From Mimachlamys varia (lineage: Eukaryota; Mollusca; Bivalvia; Pectinida; Pectinidae): DNA of 64,000 nt. Of the stretch, positions 46,027-57,100 are shown piece by piece. The notes beneath the pieces were generated by a model. That model was not told where the DNA came from. It worked only from the letters and a program-made list of their open reading frames with translations, and did no database searches. The stretch's first letter is position 1. Each line of letters opens with the position of its first letter. Made by a program: the position numbers and the translations under genes. The stretch covers positions 8,924,001 to 8,988,000 of the forward strand of contig OX392527.1 of the NCBI GenBank assembly GCA_947623455.1, written 5' to 3'.

Positions 46027-47093
46027 ATGAAATCACTAATGGAAACGAAAATGACTTGAGAGTTTGTCTATCTTCTCAATAAACACATGTGAAGGAAATA
46101 TGTAAAACATTCAATATGGATTTCGAAAAAGTGCAAAATCAGCACATTTGGACGACTTTTTTGTGTGTAAATAAATTACCTATCAAAGACAAATAAAATA
46201 AATGCCATTATTAAACAAGAGGCCCAGAGGGCCTGTATCGCTCACCTGGTTCAAAATATTTTATGTACACATTTTCAGTTTGAGACCTGCCAGTTAAACT
46301 AAAATGTTGATATCTGATAAAAGAATAGATAAAGAAAAAGGCTCCAATACATAGTCCAACAAAATAGGATATCATTTTTCCAAACATGCTACCGGGTATA
46401 CATGCACAAAATCCTTGATTTTTTTGGAAACAGATGTTAAAGAATTTTCTGGTTCCCGTATTTGGCGCCGCGACCCTTTAACCTGTTTGATCCCCGTGAA
46501 TGAAGGTCTATGTTTGAATCGTTTGAACAAACTTGGTAGCCCCGGCCTGCATCCCAGCTTGCTACAGGTTTAATATCAGGTTTCTTGGTAATAACAACAA
46601 GATATTTATGGGTTTTTTTAGCCTATTTGACACCTGTGACCTAGTATGAAAGTCATGGTTATTTATTTAAAGAAATTAGATAGCCATACATTCCTGCTTG
46701 TTACAGACTTAATATTACTAATATTGACTAATTTTAGGATCCAGTTTGTTCAAAAGCTTATGATTAGCTTAATCATTTGATTTCTAATTTTTTGCAAAAC
46801 CTGCCAGTATTTATACCTCAAATTGGACATCAAGAAGTGAATCATCTTTTGAATAACTGAGCTTTCTTGTTAATGATAAGAAGTTGTTTGAAGATTGAAG
46901 CCATTTTGACCCCTGTAACCTTTAATGATCAAGGTCATTCATTTGAATAAACTTGATAGCCCTCCATTACTGCTCACTACAGACCCAATATGGTAATTCT
47001 TTGTTAATGACAATAAGATCTAGAGTTAGTTTGTGTTTTTGAACTCGATCAGAGACCGAGTGTCAGCTTGCCTGGGCTTAGTAGCTTATGTTT

Positions 47094-47880
47094 ATGTTAT
47101 TCAGTTTCAGAGAAGAAGTTGTTTATATCAATATAGCCAATTATACCCCTTTGGCCCCGCCCCCCAGGCCCCTTGGGGGCTAGACCCACCATCTGTAGAA
47201 TTTTGAATCTCCACACCATAGTAATGCTACCAACAAAATATAAGCAATATATATTGCTCAGTTTCAGAAAAGAAGTTGTTTATATCAATATAGCCAAATT
47301 TACCCCCTGGCCCCACCCCCCAGGCCCCTTAGGGGTCAGACCCACTATTTGTACAATTTTGAATCCCCACCCCATAGTGATGCTACCAGCCAAATATGAG
47401 TGATATACATTGTACAGTTTCAGAAAAGAAGATGTTTTTTATCAATATAGCCAAATTGGCCACTTTTGGCCCCACCCCCCAGGCCCCTTGGGGGTCAGAC
47501 CCACCATTTGTACAATTTTGAATCCTCACCCCATAGTAATGCTACCAGCCAAATATAAGCAATATACATTGCTCAGTTTCAGAAAAGAAGTTGTTTATAT
47601 CAATATAGCCAAATTTACCTCTTGGCCCCACCCCCCAGGCCCCTTAGGGGTCAGACCCACCATTTGTACAATTTTGAATCCCCACCCCATTGTGATGCTA
47701 CCAGCCAAATATGAGTGATATACATTGTACGGTTTCAGAAAAGAAGATGTTTTTTATCAATATAGCCAAATTGACCCCTTTTGACCCCGCCCCCCAGGCC
47801 CCTGGGGGGCCAGCCCAACCATTTGTACAATTTTGAGTCCCCACCCAATAGGAATGCTTCTGACCAAATTTGGTTGAATT
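47094..47880. repeat. 157-bp tandem repeat, block 1 (5 units)
   Basis: Each unit has 'CAGTTTCAGAAAAGAAG' (47102, 47259, 47415, 47574, 47730), 'TATATCAATATAGCCAAATT', 'GGCCCCACCCCCCAGGCCCC' and 'ACAATTTTGAATCC'. The block ends at a GACGGACG microsatellite and the first tail hairpin (47951-47984). Confidence 0.9.
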
Positions 47881-47984
47881 CCAACAAGTGGTTATTAAGA
47901 AGAAGTCAATTGTTGACGGACGGACGACGGACGGACGCCACGGTATGGTATAAGCTCACCCTGGTCCTTTGGACCAGGTGAGCT

Positions 47985-48965
47985 AATTAAAAGTGTGTCG
48001 CAAACCCCAGGGCCAAATCAAAAACCATGATTGTGATCATCTCTTTATGCCCAGTAATTGTATGTATAGTTTTGGGGTGGGGATCTCAACCGTGTAAAAG
48101 TTATGACTCAGGGGTCAAATTAAAAGTGTGTGGCAGACCCCAGGGCCAAATCAAAAACCATGATTGTGATCATCTCTTAATGCCCAGTAATTGTATGTAT
48201 AGTTTCGGGGTGGGGATCTCGACCATTCAAAAGTTACGACTCAGTAGTCAATTTGCAAGGGTGTGGCAGACCCTTGGATCAAATATGAAATCATGATTGT
48301 GATTGTCTCTTAATGCCGAGCAATTGTATATATAGTTTTGGGGTGGGGATCTCAACTGTTTAAAAGTTATGACTCCGAAGTCAATTTACAAGGGCGTGGC
48401 AAACCCTGGGGTCAAAACATAAACCATGATTGTGATCATCTGATAATGCCCAGCAATTGTATATATAGTTTTGGGGTGGGGATCTCAACCGTTTAAAAGT
48501 TATGACTCAGGGGTCAAATTAAAAGGGTGTGGCAGACCCCAGGGCCAAATCAAAAACCATGATTGTGATCATCTCTTAATGCCCAGTAATTGTATATATA
48601 GTTTTGGGGTGGGGATCTCAACCATTTAAAAGTTATGACTCAGGGGTCAAATTAAAAGGGTGTGGCAGACCCCAGGGCCAAATCAAAAACCATGATTGTG
48701 ATTATCTCTTAATTCCTAGTAATTGTATATGTAGTTTTGGGGTGGGGATCTCAACCATTTAAAAGTTTGACTCAGGAGTCAAGTTTCAAGGGCGTGGCAG
48801 ACCCTGGAGTCAAATATAAAATCATAATTGTGATTGTCTCTTAATGCCCAGCAATTGTATATATAGTTTTGGGGTGGGGATCTCAGCCGTTTAAAAGTTA
48901 TGAGTCAGGAGTCAAGTTGCAAGGGCGTGGCAGACCCTGGGGTCATATCTAAATCCATGATTGTG
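47985..48965. repeat. 133-bp tandem repeat (about 7 units)
   Basis: Each unit has 'ACCATGATTGTGATCATCTC', 'TAGTTTTGGGGTGGGGATCT' and 'AAAAGTTATGACTCAGGGGT'. 'CATGATTGTG' starts recur at 133-base spacing. It is unrelated in sequence to the 157-bp units on each side. Confidence 0.9.
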
Positions 48966-49024
48966 ATCGAGGTTACCAAAACATTTGTATAAATTTGAAT
49001 TCAAGCAACCTTTGGATTCTACCA

Positions 49025-49850
49025 CTAGAATATAGATGTCATACATTGCTTAGTTTCAGGAAAGAGATCATTTATACCAATATTGTCTAATGTGCCCCTT
49101 TTGGCCCCACCCCTCAGGCCCCTCCGTGATCCTAATCATATAATTTTGAATCCTAATCCCATAGTGATGATACCAGGCAAATATGAATAATATCCATTGC
49201 TTGGTTTCAGAGAAGAAGTCATTTTTATCATTATAGCCAAATTGACTCCTTTCGGCCCCGCCCCTCAGGCCCCTGGGGGATCAGCCCCACCATTTATACA
49301 ATTTTGAATCCACACCCCATGGTAATGCTACCAGGCAAATATAAGCGATATACATTACTGGGTTTCAGAGAAGAAATCGTTTATATCAATATAGCCAAAT
49401 TGACCCCTTTTGACCCCGCCCCCCAGGCCCCTTGGGGGTCAGCCCCACCATTTGTACAATTTTGAATCCCCACTCAATAGTGATGCTACCAGCCAAATAT
49501 GAGCGATATATATTACTGGGTTTCAGAGAAGAAGTCGTTTATATCAATATAGCCAACTTACCCTTTTGGCCCCGCCCCCCAGGCCCCTGGGGGGTCAGCC
49601 CCACCATTTGTACAATTTTGAATCCCCAACCCATAGTTATACTACCAGCCAAATATGAGCAATATACATTGCTCGGTTTCAAAGAAGAAGTCGTTTATAT
49701 CAAATAGCCAAATTGACCCCTTTTGGCCCCGCCCCCAGGCCCCTGGGGGGTCAGCCCAACCATTTGTACAATTTTGAGTCCCCACCCCATAGGGATGCTT
49801 CTGACCAAATTTGGTCAAATTCCGATCAGTGGTTATAAAGAAGAAGTCAA
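49025..49850. repeat. 157-bp tandem repeat, block 2 (5 units)
   Basis: Same unit as block 1, with 'TGGGTTTCAGAGAAGAAG' variants, and the same exit through GACGGACGACGG and a tail hairpin (about 49904-49935). Confidence 0.9.
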
Positions 49851-49936
49851 TTGTTGACGGACGGACGACGGACGACGGACGACGGACGCCACGGTATCGC
49901 ATAAGCTCACCTTGGTCCTTTGGACCAGGTGAGCTA

Positions 49937-50819
49937 AAAATAATTACTATCTTACATTGTATTTTGCTACAGAGATTTTTAAATGATATTTTTTGCACTT
50001 AAAATGTGAAAAAGATATTATTGTCAAGTAAAAAAGGATTTTTAGGGATATTGATGGACCTTTTTTTTTAACATGACATATCAGTAAAATGATTTTGGCT
50101 AATCTTTATTATACATAAACTTGTTATGAAATATAGCTATTCATTTCACCACCAGAATTGTGTAATAATTAGTTATTGCACTTCAAATTTGGCCCAGTGT
50201 GCAATTACGCTGAATTTCTTGAATCAAATTTGAGCAAAAACAAAAAATTCCAATGGTAAATTTTGGTAAGCTTTTTTACATTCTGTTGCAATTTTGTCCC
50301 GTTTACTCCTTATTTTGACTGGACTAAAACGTAAAATGTATGATGTTCATATTTTCATTAACATGATTTGATAAAACTTGAACCACAATGTCCTGTTTGT
50401 ATGTAAAAATCATACAGACAGCTCTAGACGTATGGCTTTAGCACGGACTTGGATATCAAATATAATTCCGTGGTAAAAGTGAGATTTTATTAATCAACAC
50501 AAAAGTGAAAAACACATTTTTTTTCTAGTATTCACTATTTTATACATTTTAGTAATATAATAAAATTGTTTATTTCATTTCATTATCTGAATCACTCTCC
50601 AAGTCCGTGCTTGAATTCATGATGGGGTTGGAGTTCGCCTGTTCGCTTTAATTTGGTTGTCTCCGTCGATCCAGCGTAACGGCTATTTGCGTCAAGCTAG
50701 CCTTATTTTAAAGTAATACTTTTGTTGTCTTCCTATAATATTTCTGTCGGTTCACATATGATGATCGCCATAATGCAGCAACAGCCACCGGCTACTCGCT
50801 ATGTTAATAATGCTTTGAC
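49937..50819. other. Spacer with a 14-bp inverted repeat
   Basis: AT-rich. 'AGCACGGACTTGGA' (50440-50453) is perfectly inverted at 50598-50611 around a 144-base loop. No gene recognised. Confidence 0.5.
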
Positions 50820-51001
50820 AGATAACCGGAAGTCAGTCTTACAACCTCCGCCTCGTTTTGACTTTGATACAGCGACTATTTTTAGCTACCGAGGCGATTG
50901 TGAAACTGTTCTATTGCCCTGATTTGACCCCGGTTTTTGTGATCACCTGTACCCCATCACTTAAGTCATTACTTGTAGTTTAACCTCATAGGACGACAAT
51001 C

Positions 51002-51100
51002 ATGTCTCAAACGAAAATCAAAACAATAACCTGGTCAGATTATCGGGCCTGTTTCGATGTAGTTGGTCATCCGTTTAATACGATGGATTTAAATGACAAG
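51002..51100 (+). CDS. Candidate first coding exon (33 codons), gene unknown
   Basis: An ATG at 51002 opens 33 codons that end exactly at a textbook donor, 'GACAAG|GTAAGT' (junction 51100/51101), in phase 0. The peptide begins 'MSQTKIKTITWSDYRACFDV' and continues 'GHPFNTMDLNDK'. It is mixed in composition, unlike the translations of repeats around it, with no signal peptide or membrane segment. I do not recognise the family. The next exon is not in the window: from about 51115 on, the sequence is a 44-bp minisatellite to the right edge. If real, the gene has a first intron of more than 12.9 kb made of satellite. A chance ORF next to a chance donor is the alternative; there is no other support. 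Confidence 0.4.
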
Positions 51101-51111
51101 GTAAGTTGTAC

Positions 51112-54100
51112 ATCAGCCGTATTGTTCGGTTCCCCAGAAAGTGAGTGTACTGTCATCACTATTCGCTGTTCGGTTCCCCAGAAAGTGAGTGTACTGTCAT
51201 CACTACCCGCTGTTTGGTTCCCCAGAAAGTGAGTGTACTGTCATCACTATTCGCTGTCCGGTTCACCAGAAAGTGAGTTTACTGTCATCACTATCCACTG
51301 TTCGGTTCCCCAGAAAGTGAGTGTACTGTCATCACTATTCGCTGTTCGGTTCCCCAGAAAGTGAGTGTACTGTCATCACTACCCGCTGTTTGGTTCCCCA
51401 GAAAGTGAGTGTACTGTCATCACTATTCGCTGTCCGGTTCACCAGAAAGTGAGTTTACTGTCATCACTATCCACTGTTCGGTTCCCCAGAAAGTGAGTGT
51501 ACTGTCATCACTATCCACTGTCCGGTTCCCCAGAAAGTGAGTGTACTGTCATCACTATCCACTGTTCGGTTCCCCAGAAAGTGAGTTTACTGTCATCACT
51601 ATCCACTGTTCGGTTCCCCAGAAAGTGAGTGTACTGCCATCACTATCCGCTGTCCGGTTCCCCAGAAAGTGAGTGTACTGTCATCACTATCCACTGTTCG
51701 GTTCCCCAGAAAGTGAGTGTACTGTCATCACTATTCGCTGTCCGGTTCCCCAGAAAGTGAGTGTACTGTCATCACTATCCACTGTTCGGTTTCCCAGAAA
51801 GTGAGTTTACTGTCATCCCTACCCGCTGTTCGGTTCCCCAGAAAGTGACTGTACTGTCATCCCTACCCGCTGTTCGGTTCCCCAGAAAGTGAGTTTACTG
51901 TCATCACTATTCGCTGTCCGGTTCCCCAGAAAGTGAGTTTACTGTCATCACTATTCGCTGTCCAGTTCCACAGAAAGTGAGTTTACTGTCATCACTATTC
52001 GCTGTCCGGTTCCCCAGAAAGTGAGTTTACTGTTATCCCTACCCGCTGTTCGGTTCCCCAGAAAGTGAGTTTACTGTCATCCCTACCCGCTGTTCGGTTC
52101 CCCAGAAAGTGAGTGTACTGTCATCACTATCCGCTGTCCGGTTCCCCAGAAAGTGAGTGTACTGTCATCACTATCCGCTGTTCGGTTCCCCAGAAAGTGA
52201 GTGTACTGTCATCCCTACCCGCTGTTCGGTTCCCCAGAAAGTGAGTGTACTGTCATCACTATCCGCTGTCCGGTTCCCCAGAAAGTGAGTGTACTGTCAT
52301 CACTATTCGCTGTTCGGTTCCCCAGAAAGTGAGTGTACTGTCATCACTATCCACTGTCCGGTTCCCCAGAAAGTGAGTGTACTGTCATCACTATTCACTG
52401 TTCGGTTCCCCAGAAAGTGAGTGTACTGTCATCACTATTCGCTGTCCAGTTCCCCAGAAAACGAGTGTACTGTCATCACTATCCGCTGTTCGGTTCCCAA
52501 GAAAGTGAGTGTACTGTCATCACTATTCGCTGTCCGGTTCCCCAGAAAGTGAGTGTACTGTCATCACTATTCGCTGTCCGGTTCCCCAGAAAGTAAGTTT
52601 ACTGTCATCACTATTCACTGTTCGGTTCCCCAGAAAGTGAGTGTACTGTCATCACTATTCGCTGTCCGGTTCCCCAGAAAGTGAGTGTACTGTCATCACT
52701 ATTCACTGTTCGGTTCCCAAGAAAGTGAGTGTACTGTCATCACTATTCACTGTCCGGTTCCCCAGAAAGCGAGTGTACTGTCATCACTATTCGCTGTCCA
52801 GTTCCCCAGAAAGCGAGTGTACTGTCATCACTATTCGCTGTTTGGTTCCCCAGAAAGTGAGTGTACTGTCATCACTACCCGCTGTCCGGTTCCCCAGAAA
52901 GTGAGTGTACTGTCATCACTATTCGCTGTTTGGTTCCCCAGAAAGTGAGTGTACTGTCATCCCTACCCGCTGTTCGGTTCCCCAGAAAGTGAGTGTACTG
53001 TCATCACTATCCACTGTTCGGTTCCCCAGAAAGTGAGTGTACTGTCATCACTATTCGCTGTCCGGTTCCCCAGAAAGTGACTGTACTGTCATGACTATCC
53101 ACTGTTCGGTTCCCCAGAAAGTGAGTGTACTGTCATCACTACCCGCTGTCCGGTTCCCCAGAAAGTGACTGTACTGTCATCCCTACCCGCTGTCCGGTTC
53201 CCCAGAAAGCGAGTGTACTGTCATCACTATTCGCTGTTTGGTTCCCCAGAAAGTGAGTGTACTGTCATCACTATTCGCTGTCCGGTTCCCCAGAAAGTGA
53301 GTGTACTGTCATCCCTACCCGCTGTCCGGTTCCCCAGAAAGCGAGTGTACTGTCATCACTATTCACTGTTTGGTTCCCCAGAAAGTGAGTTTATTGTCAT
53401 CACTATTCGCTGTCCGGTTACCCAGAAAGTGAGTGTACTGTCATCCCTACCCGCTGTTCGGTTCCCCAGAAAGTGAGTGCACTGTCATCCCTACCCGCTG
53501 TTCAGTTCCCCAGAAAGTGACTGTACTGTCATCACTACCCGCTGTCCGGTTCCCCAGAAAGCGAGTGTACTGTCATCACTATTCGCTGTTTGGTTCCCCA
53601 GAAAGTGAGTGTACTGTCATCACTATTCGCTGTCCGGTTCCCCAGAAAGTGAGTGTACTGTCATCCCTACCCGCTGTCCGGTTCCCCAGAAAGCGAGTGT
53701 ACTGTCATCACTATTCGCTGTTTGGTTCCCCAGAAAGTGAGTTTATTGTCATCACTATTCGCTGTCCGGTTACCCAGAAAGTGAGTGTACTGTCATCCCT
53801 ACCCGCTGTTCGGTTCCCCAGAAAGTGAGTGCACTGTCATCCCTACCCGCTGTTCAGTTCCCCAGAAAGTGACTGTACTGTCATCACTACCCGCTGTCCG
53901 GTTCCCCAGAAAGCGAGTGTACTGTCATCACTATTCGCTGTTTGGTTCCCCAGAAAGTGAGTGTACTGTCATCACTATTCGCTGTTTGGTTCCCCAGAAA
54001 GTGAGTGTACTGTCATCACTATCCACTGTTCGGTTCACCAGAAAGTGAGTTTACTGTCATCACTATCCACTGTTCGGTTCCCCAGAAAGTGAGTGTACTG

Positions 54101-57100
54101 TCATCACTATCCACTGTTCGGTTCCCCAGAAAGTGAGTTTACTGTCATCACTATCCACTGTCCGGTTCCCCAGAAAGTGAGTGTACTGTCATCACTACCC
54201 GCTGTTCGGTTCCCCAGAAAGTGAGTGTACTGTCATCACTATCCGCTGTCCGGCTCCCCAGAAAGTGAGTGTACTGTCATCACTATCCACTGTTCGGTTC
54301 CCCAGAAAGTGAGTTTACTGTCATCCCTACCCGCTGTTCGGTTCCCCAGAAAGTGACTGTACTGTCATCCCTACCCGCTGTTCGGTTCCCCAGAAAGTGA
54401 GTTTACTGTCATCCCTACCCGCTGTTCGGTTCCCCAGAAAGTGACTGTACTGTCATCCCTACCCGCTGTTCGGTTCCCCAGAAAGTGAGTTTACTGTCAT
54501 CACTATTCGCTGTTTGGTTCCCCAGAAAGTGAGTTTACTGTCATCACTATTCGCTGTCCGGTTCCCCAGAAAGTGAGTTTACTGTCATCACTATTCGCTG
54601 TCCGGTTCCCCAGAAAGTGAGTTTACTGTCATCCCTACCCGCTGTTCGGTTCCCCAGAAAGTGAGTTTACTGTCATCCCTACCCGCTGTTCGGTTCCCCA
54701 GAAAGTGAGTGTACTGTCATCACTATCCGCTGTCCGGTTCCCCAGAAAGTGAGTGTACTGTCATCCCTACCCGCTGTTCGGTTCCCCAGAAAGTGAGTGT
54801 ACTGTCATCACTATCCACTGTCCGGTTCCCCAGAAAGTGAGTTTACTGTCATCCCTACCCGCTGTCCGGTTCCCCAGAAAGTGAGTGTACTGTCATCCCT
54901 ACCCGCTGTTTGGTTCCCCAGAAAGTGAGTGTACTGTCATCACTATCCGCTGTCCGGTTCCCCAGAAAGTGAGTTTACTGTCATCCCTACCCGCTGTTTG
55001 GTTCCCCAGAAAGTGAGTTTACTGTCATCCCTACCCGCTGTTTGGTTCCCCAGAAAGTGAGTGTACTGTCATCCCTACCCGCTGTTTGGTTCCCCAGAAA
55101 GTGAGTTTACTGTCATCCCTACCCGCTGTATGGTTCCCCAGAAAGTGAGTGTACTGTCATCCCTACCCGCTGTTTGGTTCTCCAGAAAGTGAGTTTACTG
55201 TCATCCCTACCCGCTGTTTGGTTCCCCAGAAAGTGAGTGTACTGTCATCCCTACCCGCTGTTTGGTTCCCCAGAAAGTGAGTGTACTGTCATCCCTACCC
55301 GCTGTTTGGTTCCCCAGAAAGTGAGTGTACTGTCATCACTATCCGCTGTTTGGTTCCCCAGAAAGTGAGTGTACTGTCATCACTATCCGCTGTTTGGTTC
55401 CCCAGAAAGTGAGTGTACTGTCATCACTATTCGCTGTCCGGTTCCCCAGAAAGTGAGTGTACTGTCATCACTATCCACTGTTCGGTTCCCCAGAAAGTGA
55501 GTGTACTGTCATCACTACCCGCTGTTCGGTTCCCCAGAAAGTGAGTGTACTGTCATCACTACCCGCTGTCCGGTTCCCCAGAAAGTGAGTGTACTGTCAT
55601 CACTATTCGCTGTCCGGTTCCCCAGAAAGTGAGTGTACTGTTATCACTACCCGCTGTCCGGTTCCCCAGAAAGTGAGTGTACTGTCATCACTATTCACTG
55701 TTCGGTTCCCCAGAAAGTGAGTGTACTGTCATCACTATCCGCTGTCCGGTTCCCCAGAAAGTGAGTGTACTGTCATCACTATCCGCTGTCCGGTTCCCCA
55801 GAAAGCGAGTGTGCTGTCATCACTATCCGCTGTCCGGTTCCCCAGAAAGTGAGTGTACTGTCATCACTATTCACATTTCGGTTACCCAGAAAGTGAGTGT
55901 ACTGTCATCACTATTCGCTGTCCGGTTCCCCAGAAAGTGAGTGTACTGTCATCACTATTCACTGTCCGGTTCCCCAGAAAGTGAGTGTACTGTCATCACT
56001 ATCCGCTGTTTGGTTCCCCAGAAAGTGAGTGTACCGTCATCACTACCCGCTGTCAGGTTCCCCAGAAAGCGAGTTTACTGTCATCACTATTCGCTGTTTG
56101 GTTCCCCAGAAAGTGAGTGTACTGTCATCACTATTCACTGTCCGGTTCCCCAGAAAGCGAGTGTACTGTCATCACTATTCGCTGTTTGGTTCCCCAGAAA
56201 GTGAGTGTATTGTCATCCCTACCCGCTGTTCGGTTCCCCAGAAAGTGACTGTACTGTCATGACTATCCACTGTTCGGTTCCCCAGAAAGTGAGTGTACTG
56301 TCATCACTATTCGCTGTCCGGTTCCCCAGAAAGTGAATGTACTGTCATGACTATCCACTGTTCGGTTCCCCAGAAAGTGAGTGTACTGTCATCACTACCC
56401 GCTGTTTGGTTCCCCAGAAAGTGAGTGTACTGTCATCCCTACCCGCTGTTCGGTTCCCCAGAAAGTGAATGCACTGTCATCCCTACCCGCTGTTCAGTTC
56501 CCCAGAAAGTGAGTGCACTGTCATCCCTACCCGCTGTTCGGTTCCCCAGAAAGTGAGTGTACTGTCATCCCTACCCGCTGTTCGGTTCCCCAGAAAGTGA
56601 ATGCACTGTCATCCCTACCCGCTGTTCAGTTCCACAGAAAGTGAGTGTACTGTCATCACTACCCGCTGTTTGGTTCCCCAGAAAGTGAGTGTACTGTCAT
56701 CCCTACCCGCTGTTCGGTTCCCCAGAAAGTGAATGCACTGTCATCCCTACCCGCTGTTCAGTTCCCCAGAAAGTGAGTGCACTGTCATCCCTACCCGCTG
56801 TTCGGTTCTCCAGAAAGTGACTGTACTGTCATGACTATCCACTGTTCGGTTCCCCAGAAAGTGAGTGTACTGTCATCACTATTCGCTGTCCGGTTCCCCA
56901 GAAAGTGACTGTACTGTCATGACTATCCACTGTTCGGTTCCCCAGAAAGTGAGTGTACTGTCATCACTACCCGCTGTTTGGTTCCCCAGAAAGTGAGTGT
57001 ACTGTCATCCCTACCCGCTGTTCGGTTCCCCAGAAAGTGAATGCACTGTCATCCCTATCCGCTGTTCGGTTCCCCAGAAAGTGACTGTACTGTCATCCCT

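Larger units (their letters stand above)
46214..49936. mobile_element. Composite bivalve-type tandem-core element
   Basis: The head is 'ACAAGAGGCCCAGAGGGCCT' with 'CGCTCACCTGGT'. The tail is 'AGCTCACCTTGGTCC', a TTT loop and 'GGACCAGGTGAGCT', a hairpin inverted relative to the head. The body is single-copy at first (46260-47090), then an array of 157-bp units, a first tail, an array of 133-bp units, a second array of 157-bp units and a second tail. From memory, this head and tail pair is abundant in bivalve genomes, and a core of about 160-bp tandem units recalls the 'pearl' elements. No protein is encoded. Confidence 0.7.

Noticed and set aside
47173..47981. Proline-rich ORFs over the 157-bp repeats
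   Set aside because: They follow the GC-rich 'GGCCCC' part of a non-coding repeat unit and recur with its period.
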